Source: Caballeronia megalochromosomata (GTDB taxonomy: Bacteria > Pseudomonadota > Gammaproteobacteria > Burkholderiales > Burkholderiaceae). From it: a stretch of DNA of 64,000 bases. The notes under the pieces are model-generated. The model was not told the DNA's origin. It did no database searches and worked only from the letters and a program-made list of their open reading frames with translations. This document shows, piece by piece, positions 32,897-42,022 of the stretch. Numbering within the stretch: position 1 is the first letter of the stretch; each line of letters starts with the position of its first letter. A program made the position numbers and the translations under genes. The stretch covers positions 62,001 through 126,000 of the forward strand of contig LRBF01000268.1 in NCBI GenBank assembly GCA_001580565.1, in the 5' to 3' direction.

Positions 32897-34333
32897 ATGC
32901 TGAAGACGACTTACCCCTATTACCTCGCCAACGAGCCCGTTTCCGCCAATACCGATCTGGCGGTCACCGACAAGTTCAGCGGCGATGTCGCGACACGCGT
33001 CGCACTCGCCGATGCGCAAGCCATCGATAAGGCAATCGGCCTCGCGCTGGCCGCGATGCCCGCCATGCGCGCCTTTCCTCCCTTCAAACGTCAGGCGGTA
33101 CTCGAGCATTGCGTGAAGCGCTTTCGCGAACGCGCTGATGAAATGGCGATGGCCTTATGCATCGAAGCCGGCAAGCCGATCAACGATTCACGCGGCGAAG
33201 TCACGCGTCTCATCGATACGTTCAAGGTCGCGGCCGAAGAATCGGTTCGCATCGACGGCGAAATACTGAATCTGGAAATCTCGCCGCGCGCCAAGGGCTA
33301 TCACGGCTATGTAAAGCGCGTGCCGATTGGCCCTTGTTCTTTCATTTCGCCTTTCAATTTCCCTTTGAATCTTGCCGCGCACAAGGTCGCGCCCGCGATC
33401 GCAGCCGGCGTGCCGTTCGTCATGAAACCCGCGAGCCGCACGCCGATCGGCGCGTTGATCATCGGTGAGGTGCTCGCGGAAACGGACTTGCCCAAAGGCG
33501 CGTTCTCGATACTGCCGGCCCATCGCGACGGCGCCGATCTGTTCACGACCGACGAGCGCTTCAAACTCCTGTCCTTTACCGGTTCGCCTGCGGTCGGCTG
33601 GGATCTGAAGGCGAAAGCAGGCAAGAAGAAAGTTATCCTGGAACTCGGTGGCAATGCCGCCGCAGTCGTCGATGCGGATCAGGGCGCCAGGCTCGACTAC
33701 GTCGTCGACAGGCTCGCGTTCGGCGCGTTCTATCAGTCGGGACAAAGTTGCATCGGCGTGCAGCGGATTCTCGTGCACGCGTCGCTCTACGCTGCCTTGC
33801 GTGAGAAGCTGATCGAGAAAACGAAATCGCTCAGAATGGGCGATCCGAAGGACGAGAAGACCTTCGTCGGACCGATGATTTCCGAGTCGGAATCGAAGCG
33901 CCTCGCCGGCTGGATGGAAAGCGCGGTGAAGGCAGGCGCGAAGATCATCGCGGGCGGCAAGGTGGATGGCGCGATGTTCGAAGCGACGCTTCTGGAAAAC
34001 GTCGCGCGCGATGCGGATCTCTATCGCAAGGAAGCGTTCGGGCCGGTCGCGATACTCAAAAAGTTCGACGATTTCAAAGACGCTCTCGCTACCGTGAACG
34101 ACAGCGATTTCGGCCTGCAGGCGGGCATCTTCACGGATTCGCTCGCACACGCGCATGAGGCGTGGGACACGCTCGAAGTGGGCGGCGTCGTGATCAACGA
34201 CGTGCCTTCTTTCCGCGTCGATAACATGCCTTATGGCGGCGTGAAGGATTCGGGACTCGGCCGGGAAGGCATTCGCTATGCCATCGAGGACATGACCGAA
34301 GCACGCCTGATGGTGATGCGCGAAACGTGGTGA
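32897..34333 (+). CDS. Aldehyde dehydrogenase (glyceraldehyde-3-P/phosphonoacetaldehyde-like subgroup)
   Basis: A 478-residue aldehyde dehydrogenase. Asn154 (SPFNFPLN), Lys177 (VMKPASRTP), Glu249 (LELGGNAA) and Cys285 (SGQSCIGVQR) form the active site. The GNAAAVV and QSCIGVQRI variants place it with the non-phosphorylating glyceraldehyde-3-phosphate/lactaldehyde/phosphonoacetaldehyde dehydrogenases. RBS GACAGGAGAGCG. Single-gene unit, convergent with ohr; no partner genes indicate the substrate. Confidence 0.9.
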   Translation: MLKTTYPYYLANEPVSANTDLAVTDKFSGDVATRVALADAQAIDKAIGLALAAMPAMRAFPPFKRQAVLEHCVKRFRERADEMAMALCIEAGKPINDSRGEVTRLIDTFKVAAEESVRIDGEILNLEISPRAKGYHGYVKRVPIGPCSFISPFNFPLNLAAHKVAPAIAAGVPFVMKPASRTPIGALIIGEVLAETDLPKGAFSILPAHRDGADLFTTDERFKLLSFTGSPAVGWDLKAKAGKKKVILELGGNAAAVVDADQGARLDYVVDRLAFGAFYQSGQSCIGVQRILVHASLYAALREKLIEKTKSLRMGDPKDEKTFVGPMISESESKRLAGWMESAVKAGAKIIAGGKVDGAMFEATLLENVARDADLYRKEAFGPVAILKKFDDFKDALATVNDSDFGLQAGIFTDSLAHAHEAWDTLEVGGVVINDVPSFRVDNMPYGGVKDSGLGREGIRYAIEDMTEARLMVMRETW

Positions 34334-34379
34334 CCGACGTTCAAGCCCTGCAAAGGCAGCGCTCGAACGCTCGATAGCC

Positions 34380-34805
34380 TTACGCCAGCGTCAGTTTGAC
34401 GTCGATGTTATTTCGCGTCGCATTCGAATACGGACACACGATGTGCGCCTTGTCGACGAGCGCTTGCGCCTCGCTGCGATCCATGCCCGGCAGCGAGATC
34501 TTCAGTTCGACCTCGATACCGAAGCCGTTCGGGATCTGGCCGATGCCCACGCTGCCATCGACCGCGACATCTTTGGGCAGCGTGATCTTGTCGCGCGCGG
34601 CGACGAACTTGATCGCGCCAATGAAGCATGCGCTGTAACCCGCGGCGAAGAGTTGCTCGGGATTCGTGCCATCGCCGCCACCGCCGCCGAGTTCTTTCGG
34701 GGTGGTCAGCCTGAGATCCAGACTGCTTTCGGGCACGGTTGCGCGGCCATCGCGCCCGCCGGTGACATGAGCATGCGCACGGTATAGAACGTTTTCAATC
34801 GACAT
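34380..34805 (-). CDS. ohr: Organic hydroperoxide resistance protein Ohr
   Basis: A 141-residue OsmC/Ohr peroxidase. The two redox cysteines Cys60 (YSACFIGA) and Cys124 (HIVCPYSNATRNN) and the GGGGDGTNPEQLFAAGYSAC motif are diagnostic of Ohr rather than OsmC. It reduces organic peroxides with lipoylated partner proteins in the cytoplasm. RBS AGGAGTCTGACG supports the start at 34805. No OhrR (MarR-type) gene is adjacent, unlike many ohr loci. Confidence 0.93.
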   Translation of the reverse strand: MSIENVLYRAHAHVTGGRDGRATVPESSLDLRLTTPKELGGGGGDGTNPEQLFAAGYSACFIGAIKFVAARDKITLPKDVAVDGSVGIGQIPNGFGIEVELKISLPGMDRSEAQALVDKAHIVCPYSNATRNNIDVKLTLA

Positions 34806-34968
34806 CGTCAGACTCCTGTGCATTGTGTTGAGCGGCTTCGTGGCGCGAACGCGCCGTTCGACATCCGCTGACATGGATTCCCGATGGGACACCGCCCCGC
34901 ATGGGGCGCGTTCCAATATCGAAGGATACTCAAGACGCGGCGCGCTCGCTGACGCGAGGCGCTTCGAA

Positions 34969-36774
34969 TCACAATGCGACGGGTTCCCTGCCCGGAAACG
35001 CGGGATCGGCCACGGGCGAATGTGTCTCCTTGGCGATGCGCTCGCACAGCGCGACGACATGCGCCGAACCCGCCGTCATGAAGAGCGAATGATCGAGATC
35101 CGGAAAGATCGCCATGCGCACGGAGGGGAAGCGCGATAGTCGCGCACCGTGCTTGCCGAAATGCGCGGCGATCAGATCCATGCCCGCGTCGTATGCGCCG
35201 TAGACGAGCACCGTCTTCACGCCTTTTGCATCGAGCGCGCGAATGATCGGCCCCGGCTCTGTCGCCAGTTCGGGCGGCGTCTGGCTCAGGCGGTCGAGCC
35301 TCAGCATATCGACAATCCGCGAACGCACGCGCGTCATCATATAGCCGAGCACGAAGCGCAATACGCGTGTCAACTGCTTTTCGCCGCGCAGGATAGCTTT
35401 CCATTTCTGCGGATCGAGCACTGAGAACGCATAACCCGCCATGGAATTGCGCGTCGACTGGCGCAAGCCGTCGGGCGCGACATCCGCTGGCCGCTTGAAC
35501 GTTGGCAGATTCACCGTGATGACGCCGTTGATCGCGTCTTCGACGAGCGCCGCCTTGAGCGCGTGATAGGCGCCCGAGCAGACGCCGAACGAAAAGATCG
35601 ATTTATAACCTTGCCGCGCGAGCCAGCGTGCCGCGGCTGCGGTGTCGTCGGTTGCGATCTGGTTGTAGATGCGGCCAAAAGCCGTGTCCGATTGCACCTT
35701 GCCAGGCGCAGCCGGACTGTCGCCGCGACCGCGCGCATCGAAACGCAGCGACGCCACGCCGCGCCGCGCGAGCTCGCGCGCAATGCGTACCGATAGCCTG
35801 CTGTCGCCCACGCGCGCGCTCGCCGACGTATTCGCGATCAGGAAGACCGGACCGCGGGTCGAGCCCGTGCGCGGCTCGCACAAGATGCCGAAAAGCCCTT
35901 CGTCACCAATGCGCACCGGCCGCTCGATCGCTTCAGGCGTTTCGATTTGCAGCGCGGACCAGTCATGTGCATCGACCGTGGCCGCCGTTTGCGTGACCAT
36001 TGAAGCCCTGCCCGCGATCCACGCGACGACCTCGGCGAACGCGGCGCGCGGCAACGCGTTGAAGGCGGTTTCCTGAATGAAGCCCATCAGGTCTTCGAAC
36101 GGGCGCGCCTGAGCTTCGACACCCTTGTCAGCGAGCGCGTCGCGCAAGGGGTCCGTGCCACCCGTCTTTACATTCATGATCAACGCGCGGCGCGCTGGCG
36201 CCGTCGCCGCGCCATTCACGCTCGCAACCAGATCGATCGCTTGCAGTGACGCACTGAACTCATCGCTATAAGTCTGGCCCAGCACGTTGAGGCGGACATC
36301 GTCTTGCTGCATCTCCCGCAAAGGCGGAGCAAGCAGTTCGAGCCACGTCTTGCGCACGATGCTCAGTTCCCGCATATACACGCGGCCGCTCGTAACGGGC
36401 GCGAGCAGCACGAGTTCGTCGACGGGTTGGCGCAGCGCCGCCGCGAGCGCAAATGCGCCGCCCACGCGAAAGCCGCATAAGGTGACGTGCGCGATGCCAG
36501 TGGATGTCCTGAACCAGTCGACGGCTGCGTTGATGTCGTCGACCGAAGATTCGAATTGATCGGCTGCGAGATCGGCGCCCGCCGAGTCGCCCGTGCCCCG
36601 ATAGTCGAAGCGAAGCACCCAGATGCCGCGCGCGGATAGCGCATCAGCGAGATGACGCATGCCGCTGTATGTCCACACGTATTCATGGCCATAGGTGTTA
36701 CAGAGCACCACGCCGCGCGTGCCGCTCCCCGGGTGCAGCCATCCGAAACGGTTTCCGAATACAACCGGTCTCAT
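34969..36774 (-). CDS. Two-domain alpha/beta hydrolase with altered nucleophile sites
   Basis: A 601-residue protein made of two alpha/beta-hydrolase domains in tandem (about 1-255 and 285-590). Each has the DYRGTGDSAG / DARGRGDSPA strand and turn. The nucleophile elbows are unusual: the first reads GFRVGG (Arg103 in place of Ser), the second GVCSG (Cys399). C-terminal DLDHSLFM supplies a catalytic-type His region in domain 2. Domain 1 may be non-catalytic and domain 2 could use Cys. The closest patterns I recall are exosortase-associated hydrolases (GLRLG), but no exosortase gene is here. Confidence 0.82.
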   Translation of the reverse strand: MRPVVFGNRFGWLHPGSGTRGVVLCNTYGHEYVWTYSGMRHLADALSARGIWVLRFDYRGTGDSAGADLAADQFESSVDDINAAVDWFRTSTGIAHVTLCGFRVGGAFALAAALRQPVDELVLLAPVTSGRVYMRELSIVRKTWLELLAPPLREMQQDDVRLNVLGQTYSDEFSASLQAIDLVASVNGAATAPARRALIMNVKTGGTDPLRDALADKGVEAQARPFEDLMGFIQETAFNALPRAAFAEVVAWIAGRASMVTQTAATVDAHDWSALQIETPEAIERPVRIGDEGLFGILCEPRTGSTRGPVFLIANTSASARVGDSRLSVRIARELARRGVASLRFDARGRGDSPAAPGKVQSDTAFGRIYNQIATDDTAAAARWLARQGYKSIFSFGVCSGAYHALKAALVEDAINGVITVNLPTFKRPADVAPDGLRQSTRNSMAGYAFSVLDPQKWKAILRGEKQLTRVLRFVLGYMMTRVRSRIVDMLRLDRLSQTPPELATEPGPIIRALDAKGVKTVLVYGAYDAGMDLIAAHFGKHGARLSRFPSVRMAIFPDLDHSLFMTAGSAHVVALCERIAKETHSPVADPAFPGREPVAL

Positions 36775-37011
36775 TCGATTTCTTCCTCGTTCCGAGGTAT
36801 TGAGACGATTATATTAAGCGGACCCTTCGTAACGCGGCCTCCATGCGCGGATGTGTTCAAACGAGCTATCTATTGGCGCATAAGGCATGGCTTGTGTTGG
36901 CTGCCGCTCATTGCTTTTTGTGGAAGATTCGTCAGCAGACCGTCAGGTCGATTGATTCGAAGAATGAAGTCAGAACGGGCAACTGGCTTCTCTGTTCACC
37001 CGCTCATCTTT

Positions 37012-38010
37012 TCAGAGATCCAGGACAAGGCGCTTGCTTGTGGCACGCGACACGCACGCCGTCAGATATTCAGTCTTTTCTTCGTCGCTCAAGATGCAGT
37101 CGTTGTGCTCGACCTCGCCTTCCAGATAGCGCACCTTGCATGTTCCGCACAGGCCCGCGCAACACGAGGTCTCCAGCGGCACGCCCGCTGCGGCCAGCGC
37201 TTCTGCGATGCTCTGTTCCTTCGTGACTTCGATCTCCTGTCCCGTGCTCGCAATGCGCACCATGAAGCTGTCGCTTTCATCGTTGGCGGCCTGTTCGCCG
37301 GGATCGCGCTCGGGCGCCTTGAAATGCTCGCAGTGCACCGTGCCGGATGGCCAGTGCCGCGCCGCGTCCGCGCACGCTTTCATGAAGCCGCCCGGGCCGC
37401 AGTAATAAACGTGCTCGCCTTCACCCGGCGTGTTCAGCAGATCACGGATATCGAGGCCCGCCGAAGGATCGCCACCATCGAAATGAAAATGCAGGCGTCC
37501 ACTTGCGTGCATCGGCTCGAATTCCTCGGCGAATGCGGCGCTGCGCGCATCTCTCGCGCAGTAGTGCATTTCGTAGTCGATGCCCGCATCGTCGAGTTCG
37601 TGCGCCATCGCCTTCAATGGTGTGACGCCGATGCCGCCGGCAATCAGCAGCACGCGGCGCGCGCCGTCGACGAGATGGAAGTTGTTGCGCGGCCGGCTCA
37701 CGCGCACGATGTCCTGCACCCGCAATTGCTCGTGCAGCGCTTTCGACCCGCCGCGCCCGCGCTCATCGCGCAATACCGCGATCACATATCGATGTCGTTC
37801 GCGCGGTGCATTGCTGATCGAATACTGCCGCACGACGCCGTCCGCGAGATGAATGTCGAGATGCGCTCCCGCTGTGAAAGGCGGCAATTGCGCGCCTTCG
37901 GGATCGACGAGTTCATATGAATTAATGCCCCGGCCTTCGAACCGGACCTGACGCACGAGCAGTTTCAGTGTCTGCGCCTGCGTCTCGGTAGAGATGGGTT
38001 GTGTCGACAT
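37012..38010 (-). CDS. PDR/VanB-type reductase of the Rieske oxygenase
   Basis: A 332-residue flavin/2Fe-2S reductase: RQYSISNAP (flavin), GGIGVTPLKAMAHEL and YYCGPGGFMKAC (NAD), and a C-terminal plant-type ferredoxin with CCAGLCGTC and distal Cys in DCILSDEEK. RBS GAGGAAACACGATC. It follows the oxygenase gene by 66 bases and should transfer electrons from NADH to it, as in phthalate and 3-chlorobenzoate dioxygenases (class IA). Confidence 0.9.
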   Translation of the reverse strand: MSTQPISTETQAQTLKLLVRQVRFEGRGINSYELVDPEGAQLPPFTAGAHLDIHLADGVVRQYSISNAPRERHRYVIAVLRDERGRGGSKALHEQLRVQDIVRVSRPRNNFHLVDGARRVLLIAGGIGVTPLKAMAHELDDAGIDYEMHYCARDARSAAFAEEFEPMHASGRLHFHFDGGDPSAGLDIRDLLNTPGEGEHVYYCGPGGFMKACADAARHWPSGTVHCEHFKAPERDPGEQAANDESDSFMVRIASTGQEIEVTKEQSIAEALAAAGVPLETSCCAGLCGTCKVRYLEGEVEHNDCILSDEEKTEYLTACVSRATSKRLVLDL

Positions 38011-38076
38011 GATCGTGTTTCCTCGAATCGATGATCGGGCGTCGCGAGCGCGCGATGCGCCCGCGCGTTGCCTGCC

Positions 38077-39621
38077 TTACCGCTTCATCGATAGCTCGAG
38101 TTCCTCGAAGCGTTCGCGCACGAACGCGGCGCGTGCCTCGCCCTTGAATGCTTCGCTTTGCGCGAGAATCGCGACGATCTGCTTGGTCACCTTGCGACGG
38201 CGCACCACTTCTTCCTCGACAGTTTCGCTCTCCGGAATCTCGAACACGTTGCCGGAGCAGAAGCTATTCGGCGCGCCCGCGTTCTCGCGGAACCATTCCG
38301 CGAAATTTTGCGCGGATGCAGCCGGGTTCGAGCCGCGCAAGGCATCACGCAGCATCTTGCGGAACAGGAACAGGCCGGCATCGAACTTCGTCGGATTCTC
38401 GAGCGAATGCACCGCGATCGGGCGCTGGCTGATGATCGCTTCATAATCGCCGGGCGCGTACTGGGCCTGCTTGTAGTTCGCGCGCTCGCGATGATTCGGC
38501 GGAATCGGCACGATGTCCTCGATCGTGTAATCGCCGAAGCGCTCGGGCCGGCGCATTGCGACTTGGCCGTCGAGAAAGTCGATCGACTCGTAACCCACCA
38601 GTTCTTTCTTGCCGATGCCGCGCGTGTCGATGCCCGGGCCCATCACGCGCCAGCCGATCATCTTGCTGTTCTCATCGTCGACGGGAACGGTCCAGCGAAT
38701 GATATGGAAGCGGCTGAAGAGCTTCTTCTTCGAGCCATCTTCCGACGTATAGGCGTGCAGGCTCAGATTCGGCAGCACCTGATGCTGAACGCGAACGAAC
38801 AGGCGGTCCTTATTGACGCGGCGCGCACCCGCGCACGCGAGGCTGCGGCCTTGCTGAACCGGCTGGAAATGCATGTCGGGCGCCACTTCCATCGACGCCG
38901 CGCCGACTTCATCGAACGTCGTGCCCTGGAATTGTCCGTGCACCACGTTCTTCGCGGCGTGCAATGCGGTCGGATGAAAGTTATCGGCGGCGTTGTCCTG
39001 CACCTGCAGCCAGTTGCAATGCTGGAAGTTGCTGTAGGGCACGAGTTCGTCGCCAGGCATGACGGTATAGTCGCCTTCCCACTCGGGGAACGGCGGCTCG
39101 TTCTCGGGCGGCCCCATGTATGCGAACACGAGGCCGTGCCGCTCGACCGCCTTATACGCGCCCTGGCGAATGGAACACGCGTACTTCTCGGCCTCTTTCT
39201 CCTCACCCTTTGGAAAAGGCACATGCAGGCACGCCCCGTCTACGTCGAACACCATGCCGTGATAACAGCACATGATGCCGCGCTCCTGAATCGAACCGTA
39301 TTCGAGCGATGCGCCGCGATGCGCGCAATGCGCGTGCAGCAAGCCGACGCGCCCGCTGCCGTCGCGGAACGCCACTAGTTCTTCGTTGAGGATCTTGAGA
39401 AAGCGCGGCGTGTCGGTCAGTTCGATCGACATGCAGACCGGATGCCAGAAAGCGCGCATGTATTCGCCCATCGGCGTGCCCGGTCCGGTTTCCGTCAGTT
39501 CCGGGTCGTGGCCCGGCACCTTGTTCACGCAGTAACCGCCATACGGCACCAGCTTTTTGACCGTGGCGGCCGCGCCACCGCTGCTCTTCTGTCCTTCCAG
39601 CTTGTCCGATTTGATGGTCAT
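38077..39621 (-). CDS. Rieske oxygenase, phthalate dioxygenase type
   Basis: A 514-residue oxygenase with an N-terminal Rieske domain (Cys99, His101, then Cys118 and His121: CAH...CCYH) and a catalytic iron domain (DNAADNFHPTALH). The single-subunit layout with a PDR-type reductase matches the phthalate 4,5-dioxygenase and 3-chlorobenzoate 3,4-dioxygenase family. Substrate is probably a substituted aromatic acid. It is longer than typical members (about 430-450), with extra sequence at the C-terminus (EEEVVRRRKVTKQIVAIL). Divergent from a GntR regulator. Confidence 0.88.
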   Translation of the reverse strand: MTIKSDKLEGQKSSGGAAATVKKLVPYGGYCVNKVPGHDPELTETGPGTPMGEYMRAFWHPVCMSIELTDTPRFLKILNEELVAFRDGSGRVGLLHAHCAHRGASLEYGSIQERGIMCCYHGMVFDVDGACLHVPFPKGEEKEAEKYACSIRQGAYKAVERHGLVFAYMGPPENEPPFPEWEGDYTVMPGDELVPYSNFQHCNWLQVQDNAADNFHPTALHAAKNVVHGQFQGTTFDEVGAASMEVAPDMHFQPVQQGRSLACAGARRVNKDRLFVRVQHQVLPNLSLHAYTSEDGSKKKLFSRFHIIRWTVPVDDENSKMIGWRVMGPGIDTRGIGKKELVGYESIDFLDGQVAMRRPERFGDYTIEDIVPIPPNHRERANYKQAQYAPGDYEAIISQRPIAVHSLENPTKFDAGLFLFRKMLRDALRGSNPAASAQNFAEWFRENAGAPNSFCSGNVFEIPESETVEEEVVRRRKVTKQIVAILAQSEAFKGEARAAFVRERFEELELSMKR

Positions 39622-39696
39622 GGGGGATCCTGTTTCGAGTGAGGTTGAATGATTTGACGCCTGAGACCTGAATTCCGGTTACTGAACTCCGAACTC

Positions 39697-39830
39697 TGTA
39701 TACAAAGGTTAGCGACGAGAAATAGCCTTGTCTCTATGGGTAAACGCGAATCCCGTCAGAACGGCACCGACGCGCGTTGACGCGCCACACCAGCGCGCTG
39801 TAACCTTGCCGTATTCTGTATCCAGACATT
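39697..39830. promoter_or_regulatory. Candidate GntR (FCD) operators in the oxygenase promoter region
   Basis: A palindromic TGTATACA at 39697-39704 and a related CTGTATCCAGA at 39816-39826 lie in the 221-base divergent region between the oxygenase and GntR genes. FCD-type GntR proteins often bind TNGTNNNACNA-like dyads centred on GTATAC. The second copy ends 17 bases before the GntR ATG. Binding is inferred. Confidence 0.4.
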
Positions 39831-39842
39831 ACGGTCGATATC

Positions 39843-40535
39843 ATGTCCGCCAGACTTCTCAAGCTTCAGGCTCGCACCGACTATGTGGACGAGGTCTACA
39901 AGGTGCTGCTCGACGCCATCAGCTCCGGTTCGCTCGCGCCCGGCACGCGCATCACGCAGGAAGAGATCGCCGAGCAGCTCGCGGTTTCGCGCTCGCCCGT
40001 TCTTCAGGCGCTGCGTCTTCTGAAGAAGGACGGCCTCGTGGTCGATGCGCCCGGACGCGGCCTGCTCGTCACCCCGCTCGATCCCGCGTGGATCAGCCAT
40101 CTGTATGAGATTCGCGGCGCGCTCGATTCGCTCGCCGCGCGCCTCGCCGCCGAGCGCGGCGCGAAGATCGACAGGACCATCATCGCCAACGGACGGCGCG
40201 CCTCGAAGAGCGACGACGTGAAAGCGATGATCGACGCTGACATGGCCTTCCATAACGCGATCTATACGGCGTCGGGCAATCCCCTGATCGCCGAGACCGC
40301 GCAGATGCACTGGGTCCATTTGCGCCGCGTGATGGGCGCCGTGCTGCAGGCATCGGGACAACGCAAATCGATCTGGGACGAACATGCGGCAATCGCGGCG
40401 GCCATCTCCGAAGGCGACGGGCAACGCGCCGCCGAGCTCACCGATCTGCACACCGCGAACGCGCGCAAGAATCTCGTCGAGCGGCTCGGCCTGGTGCTGA
40501 GCGAGCAACGCGAGCGGGAAGCGGGCGCGACGTGA
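39843..40535 (+). CDS. GntR-family (FCD) transcriptional regulator
   Basis: A 230-residue regulator with an N-terminal winged helix (about residues 18-80; GTRITQEEIAEQLAVSRSPVLQALRLL) and a C-terminal all-helical FCD ligand domain with metal-binding His residues (DMAFHNAIY, RVMGAVLQ, DEHAAIAAAI). It is divergent from the Rieske oxygenase operon and probably represses it until the aromatic acid binds. Confidence 0.9.
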   Translation: MSARLLKLQARTDYVDEVYKVLLDAISSGSLAPGTRITQEEIAEQLAVSRSPVLQALRLLKKDGLVVDAPGRGLLVTPLDPAWISHLYEIRGALDSLAARLAAERGAKIDRTIIANGRRASKSDDVKAMIDADMAFHNAIYTASGNPLIAETAQMHWVHLRRVMGAVLQASGQRKSIWDEHAAIAAAISEGDGQRAAELTDLHTANARKNLVERLGLVLSEQREREAGAT

Positions 40536-40544
40536 GCGCACATC

Positions 40545-40575
40545 AACGGCCCCGATTTCGCGGGGCCGTTCTTCT
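40545..40575. terminator. Hairpin between convergent GntR and MFS genes
   Basis: Perfect 10-bp stem AACGGCCCCG (40545-40554) with CGGGGCCGTT (40561-40570), 6-base loop, CTTCT after. It lies between convergent genes and could stop transcription in both directions; the T-run is poor. Confidence 0.6.
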
Positions 40576-40588
40576 CGATGCGCGTTCG

Positions 40589-41902
40589 TCAATCGTTGCG
40601 GCGGCGGCTGTTCACGAGCGCGGCGGGCACGGTAAACACGAGCAGGCTGCCTATCACGCAGCTCACCGCGAGGCCCAGCACACCGCTGCCGGTCGAACCC
40701 GAGTGTGTCTGGATCACGCCGATGATCCACGGACTCACGACGCCCGAGATGCTGCCGACGGAGTTCGCAAGCGCGAGGCCCGCGGCCGCAGCACCGCCGC
40801 TGAGGATGGCGGGCGGCAGGACCCAGAACTGCGAAATGGTCGTGACGACGCCCATCGTTGCGAGCGTGAGTCCGATCATGCCGAAGAGCGTCGAGTGAGC
40901 GTAGAGCACGCTCAGATACAGGCCGATCGCGCCGACGAGACCCGCGCCCGCCAGATGCCAGCGTCGCTCGCCGTGTTTATCGGAGCTATGACCGACCGCG
41001 AGCATCGCGATCGCGCCCGCTGCGTACGGAATCGCCGAAAGCAGGCCGATATTGAGCGGATCGGTGACGCCGCTCGCCTTCACGAGCGTCGGCAGCCAGA
41101 AGCTCACGCCGTAGAGGCCCATCGTGAAGAAGAAATAGGTCACGGAGAGCAGCAGAACCTTCGGATGAAGCAGGCCGTCTTTTACGGAGTGCAGCGCATG
41201 CGCGGGCCTTTCGTCGCGCAGATTGGCTTCGAGCATGGCCTTTTGCGAGTCGCTGAGCCACTTCGCATCGGCGACCTTGTCGTCGAGATAGAAGTATGCG
41301 ACCACGCCCAGGATCGCCGTTGGAATGCCTTCGAGCAGAAAGAGCCATTGCCATCCCGCGATGCCGTGCGCGCCGCCCGCATGCGTCATGATCCAGCCGG
41401 ACAGCGGGCCACCGACCACGCCCGACATGGGAATGCCCGTCATGAAAAGCGCCGTGACCTTGCTTCTGCGCGACGCGGGAAACCAGTACGTGAGATAGAG
41501 CAGGATTGCGGGAATGAAACCCGCCTCCGCCACGCCGAGAAGAAAGCGCATGATGTAGAAACTCGTCGGCGTGGTGACGAACATCATCGCGGCGGAGATC
41601 ACGCCCCACGTCACCATGATGCGCGCGATCCAGCGCCGCGCGCCCACGCGCAGCAAGATGAGATTGCTCGGCACTTCGAACAGAAGATAACCGATAAAGA
41701 ACACACCCGCGCCCGCACCATAGACGGTTTCGCTGAAATGCAGGTCGTTGAGCATCTGCAGCTTCGCGAAGCTCACGTTGATGCGATCGAGATACGCGCA
41801 GAGATAACACACGAAGAGAAATGGCAAGAGACGCCATGTCACCTTCGCATAGGTGGATGTTTCATCGCCCGCCAGATACGCAACCGGACTGTGGGAACTC
41901 AT
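40589..41902 (-). CDS. MFS transporter, ACS type, for an aromatic acid
   Basis: A 437-residue ACS-family MFS transporter (YAKVTWRLLPFLFVCYLCAYLDRINVSFAKLQM, LLFEVPSNLILLRVGARRWIARIM). The group includes phthalate and hydroxybenzoate-type permeases. RBS AGGAGACAGAGC. It lies near the Rieske oxygenase and GntR genes and opposite a LysR gene, so uptake of the oxygenase substrate is the likely role. Confidence 0.88.
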   Translation of the reverse strand: MSSHSPVAYLAGDETSTYAKVTWRLLPFLFVCYLCAYLDRINVSFAKLQMLNDLHFSETVYGAGAGVFFIGYLLFEVPSNLILLRVGARRWIARIMVTWGVISAAMMFVTTPTSFYIMRFLLGVAEAGFIPAILLYLTYWFPASRRSKVTALFMTGIPMSGVVGGPLSGWIMTHAGGAHGIAGWQWLFLLEGIPTAILGVVAYFYLDDKVADAKWLSDSQKAMLEANLRDERPAHALHSVKDGLLHPKVLLLSVTYFFFTMGLYGVSFWLPTLVKASGVTDPLNIGLLSAIPYAAGAIAMLAVGHSSDKHGERRWHLAGAGLVGAIGLYLSVLYAHSTLFGMIGLTLATMGVVTTISQFWVLPPAILSGGAAAAGLALANSVGSISGVVSPWIIGVIQTHSGSTGSGVLGLAVSCVIGSLLVFTVPAALVNSRRRND

Positions 41903-42022
41903 GCTCTGTCTCCTGGTTATGTGATGCGTCTTGATCGCTCACATGTTCGTCACCTCCATCGTGAAAGACAAACGATGCTTGTTCATAGAACCATGACAGG
42001 TGCTCATGCATAAGGTATTTCC

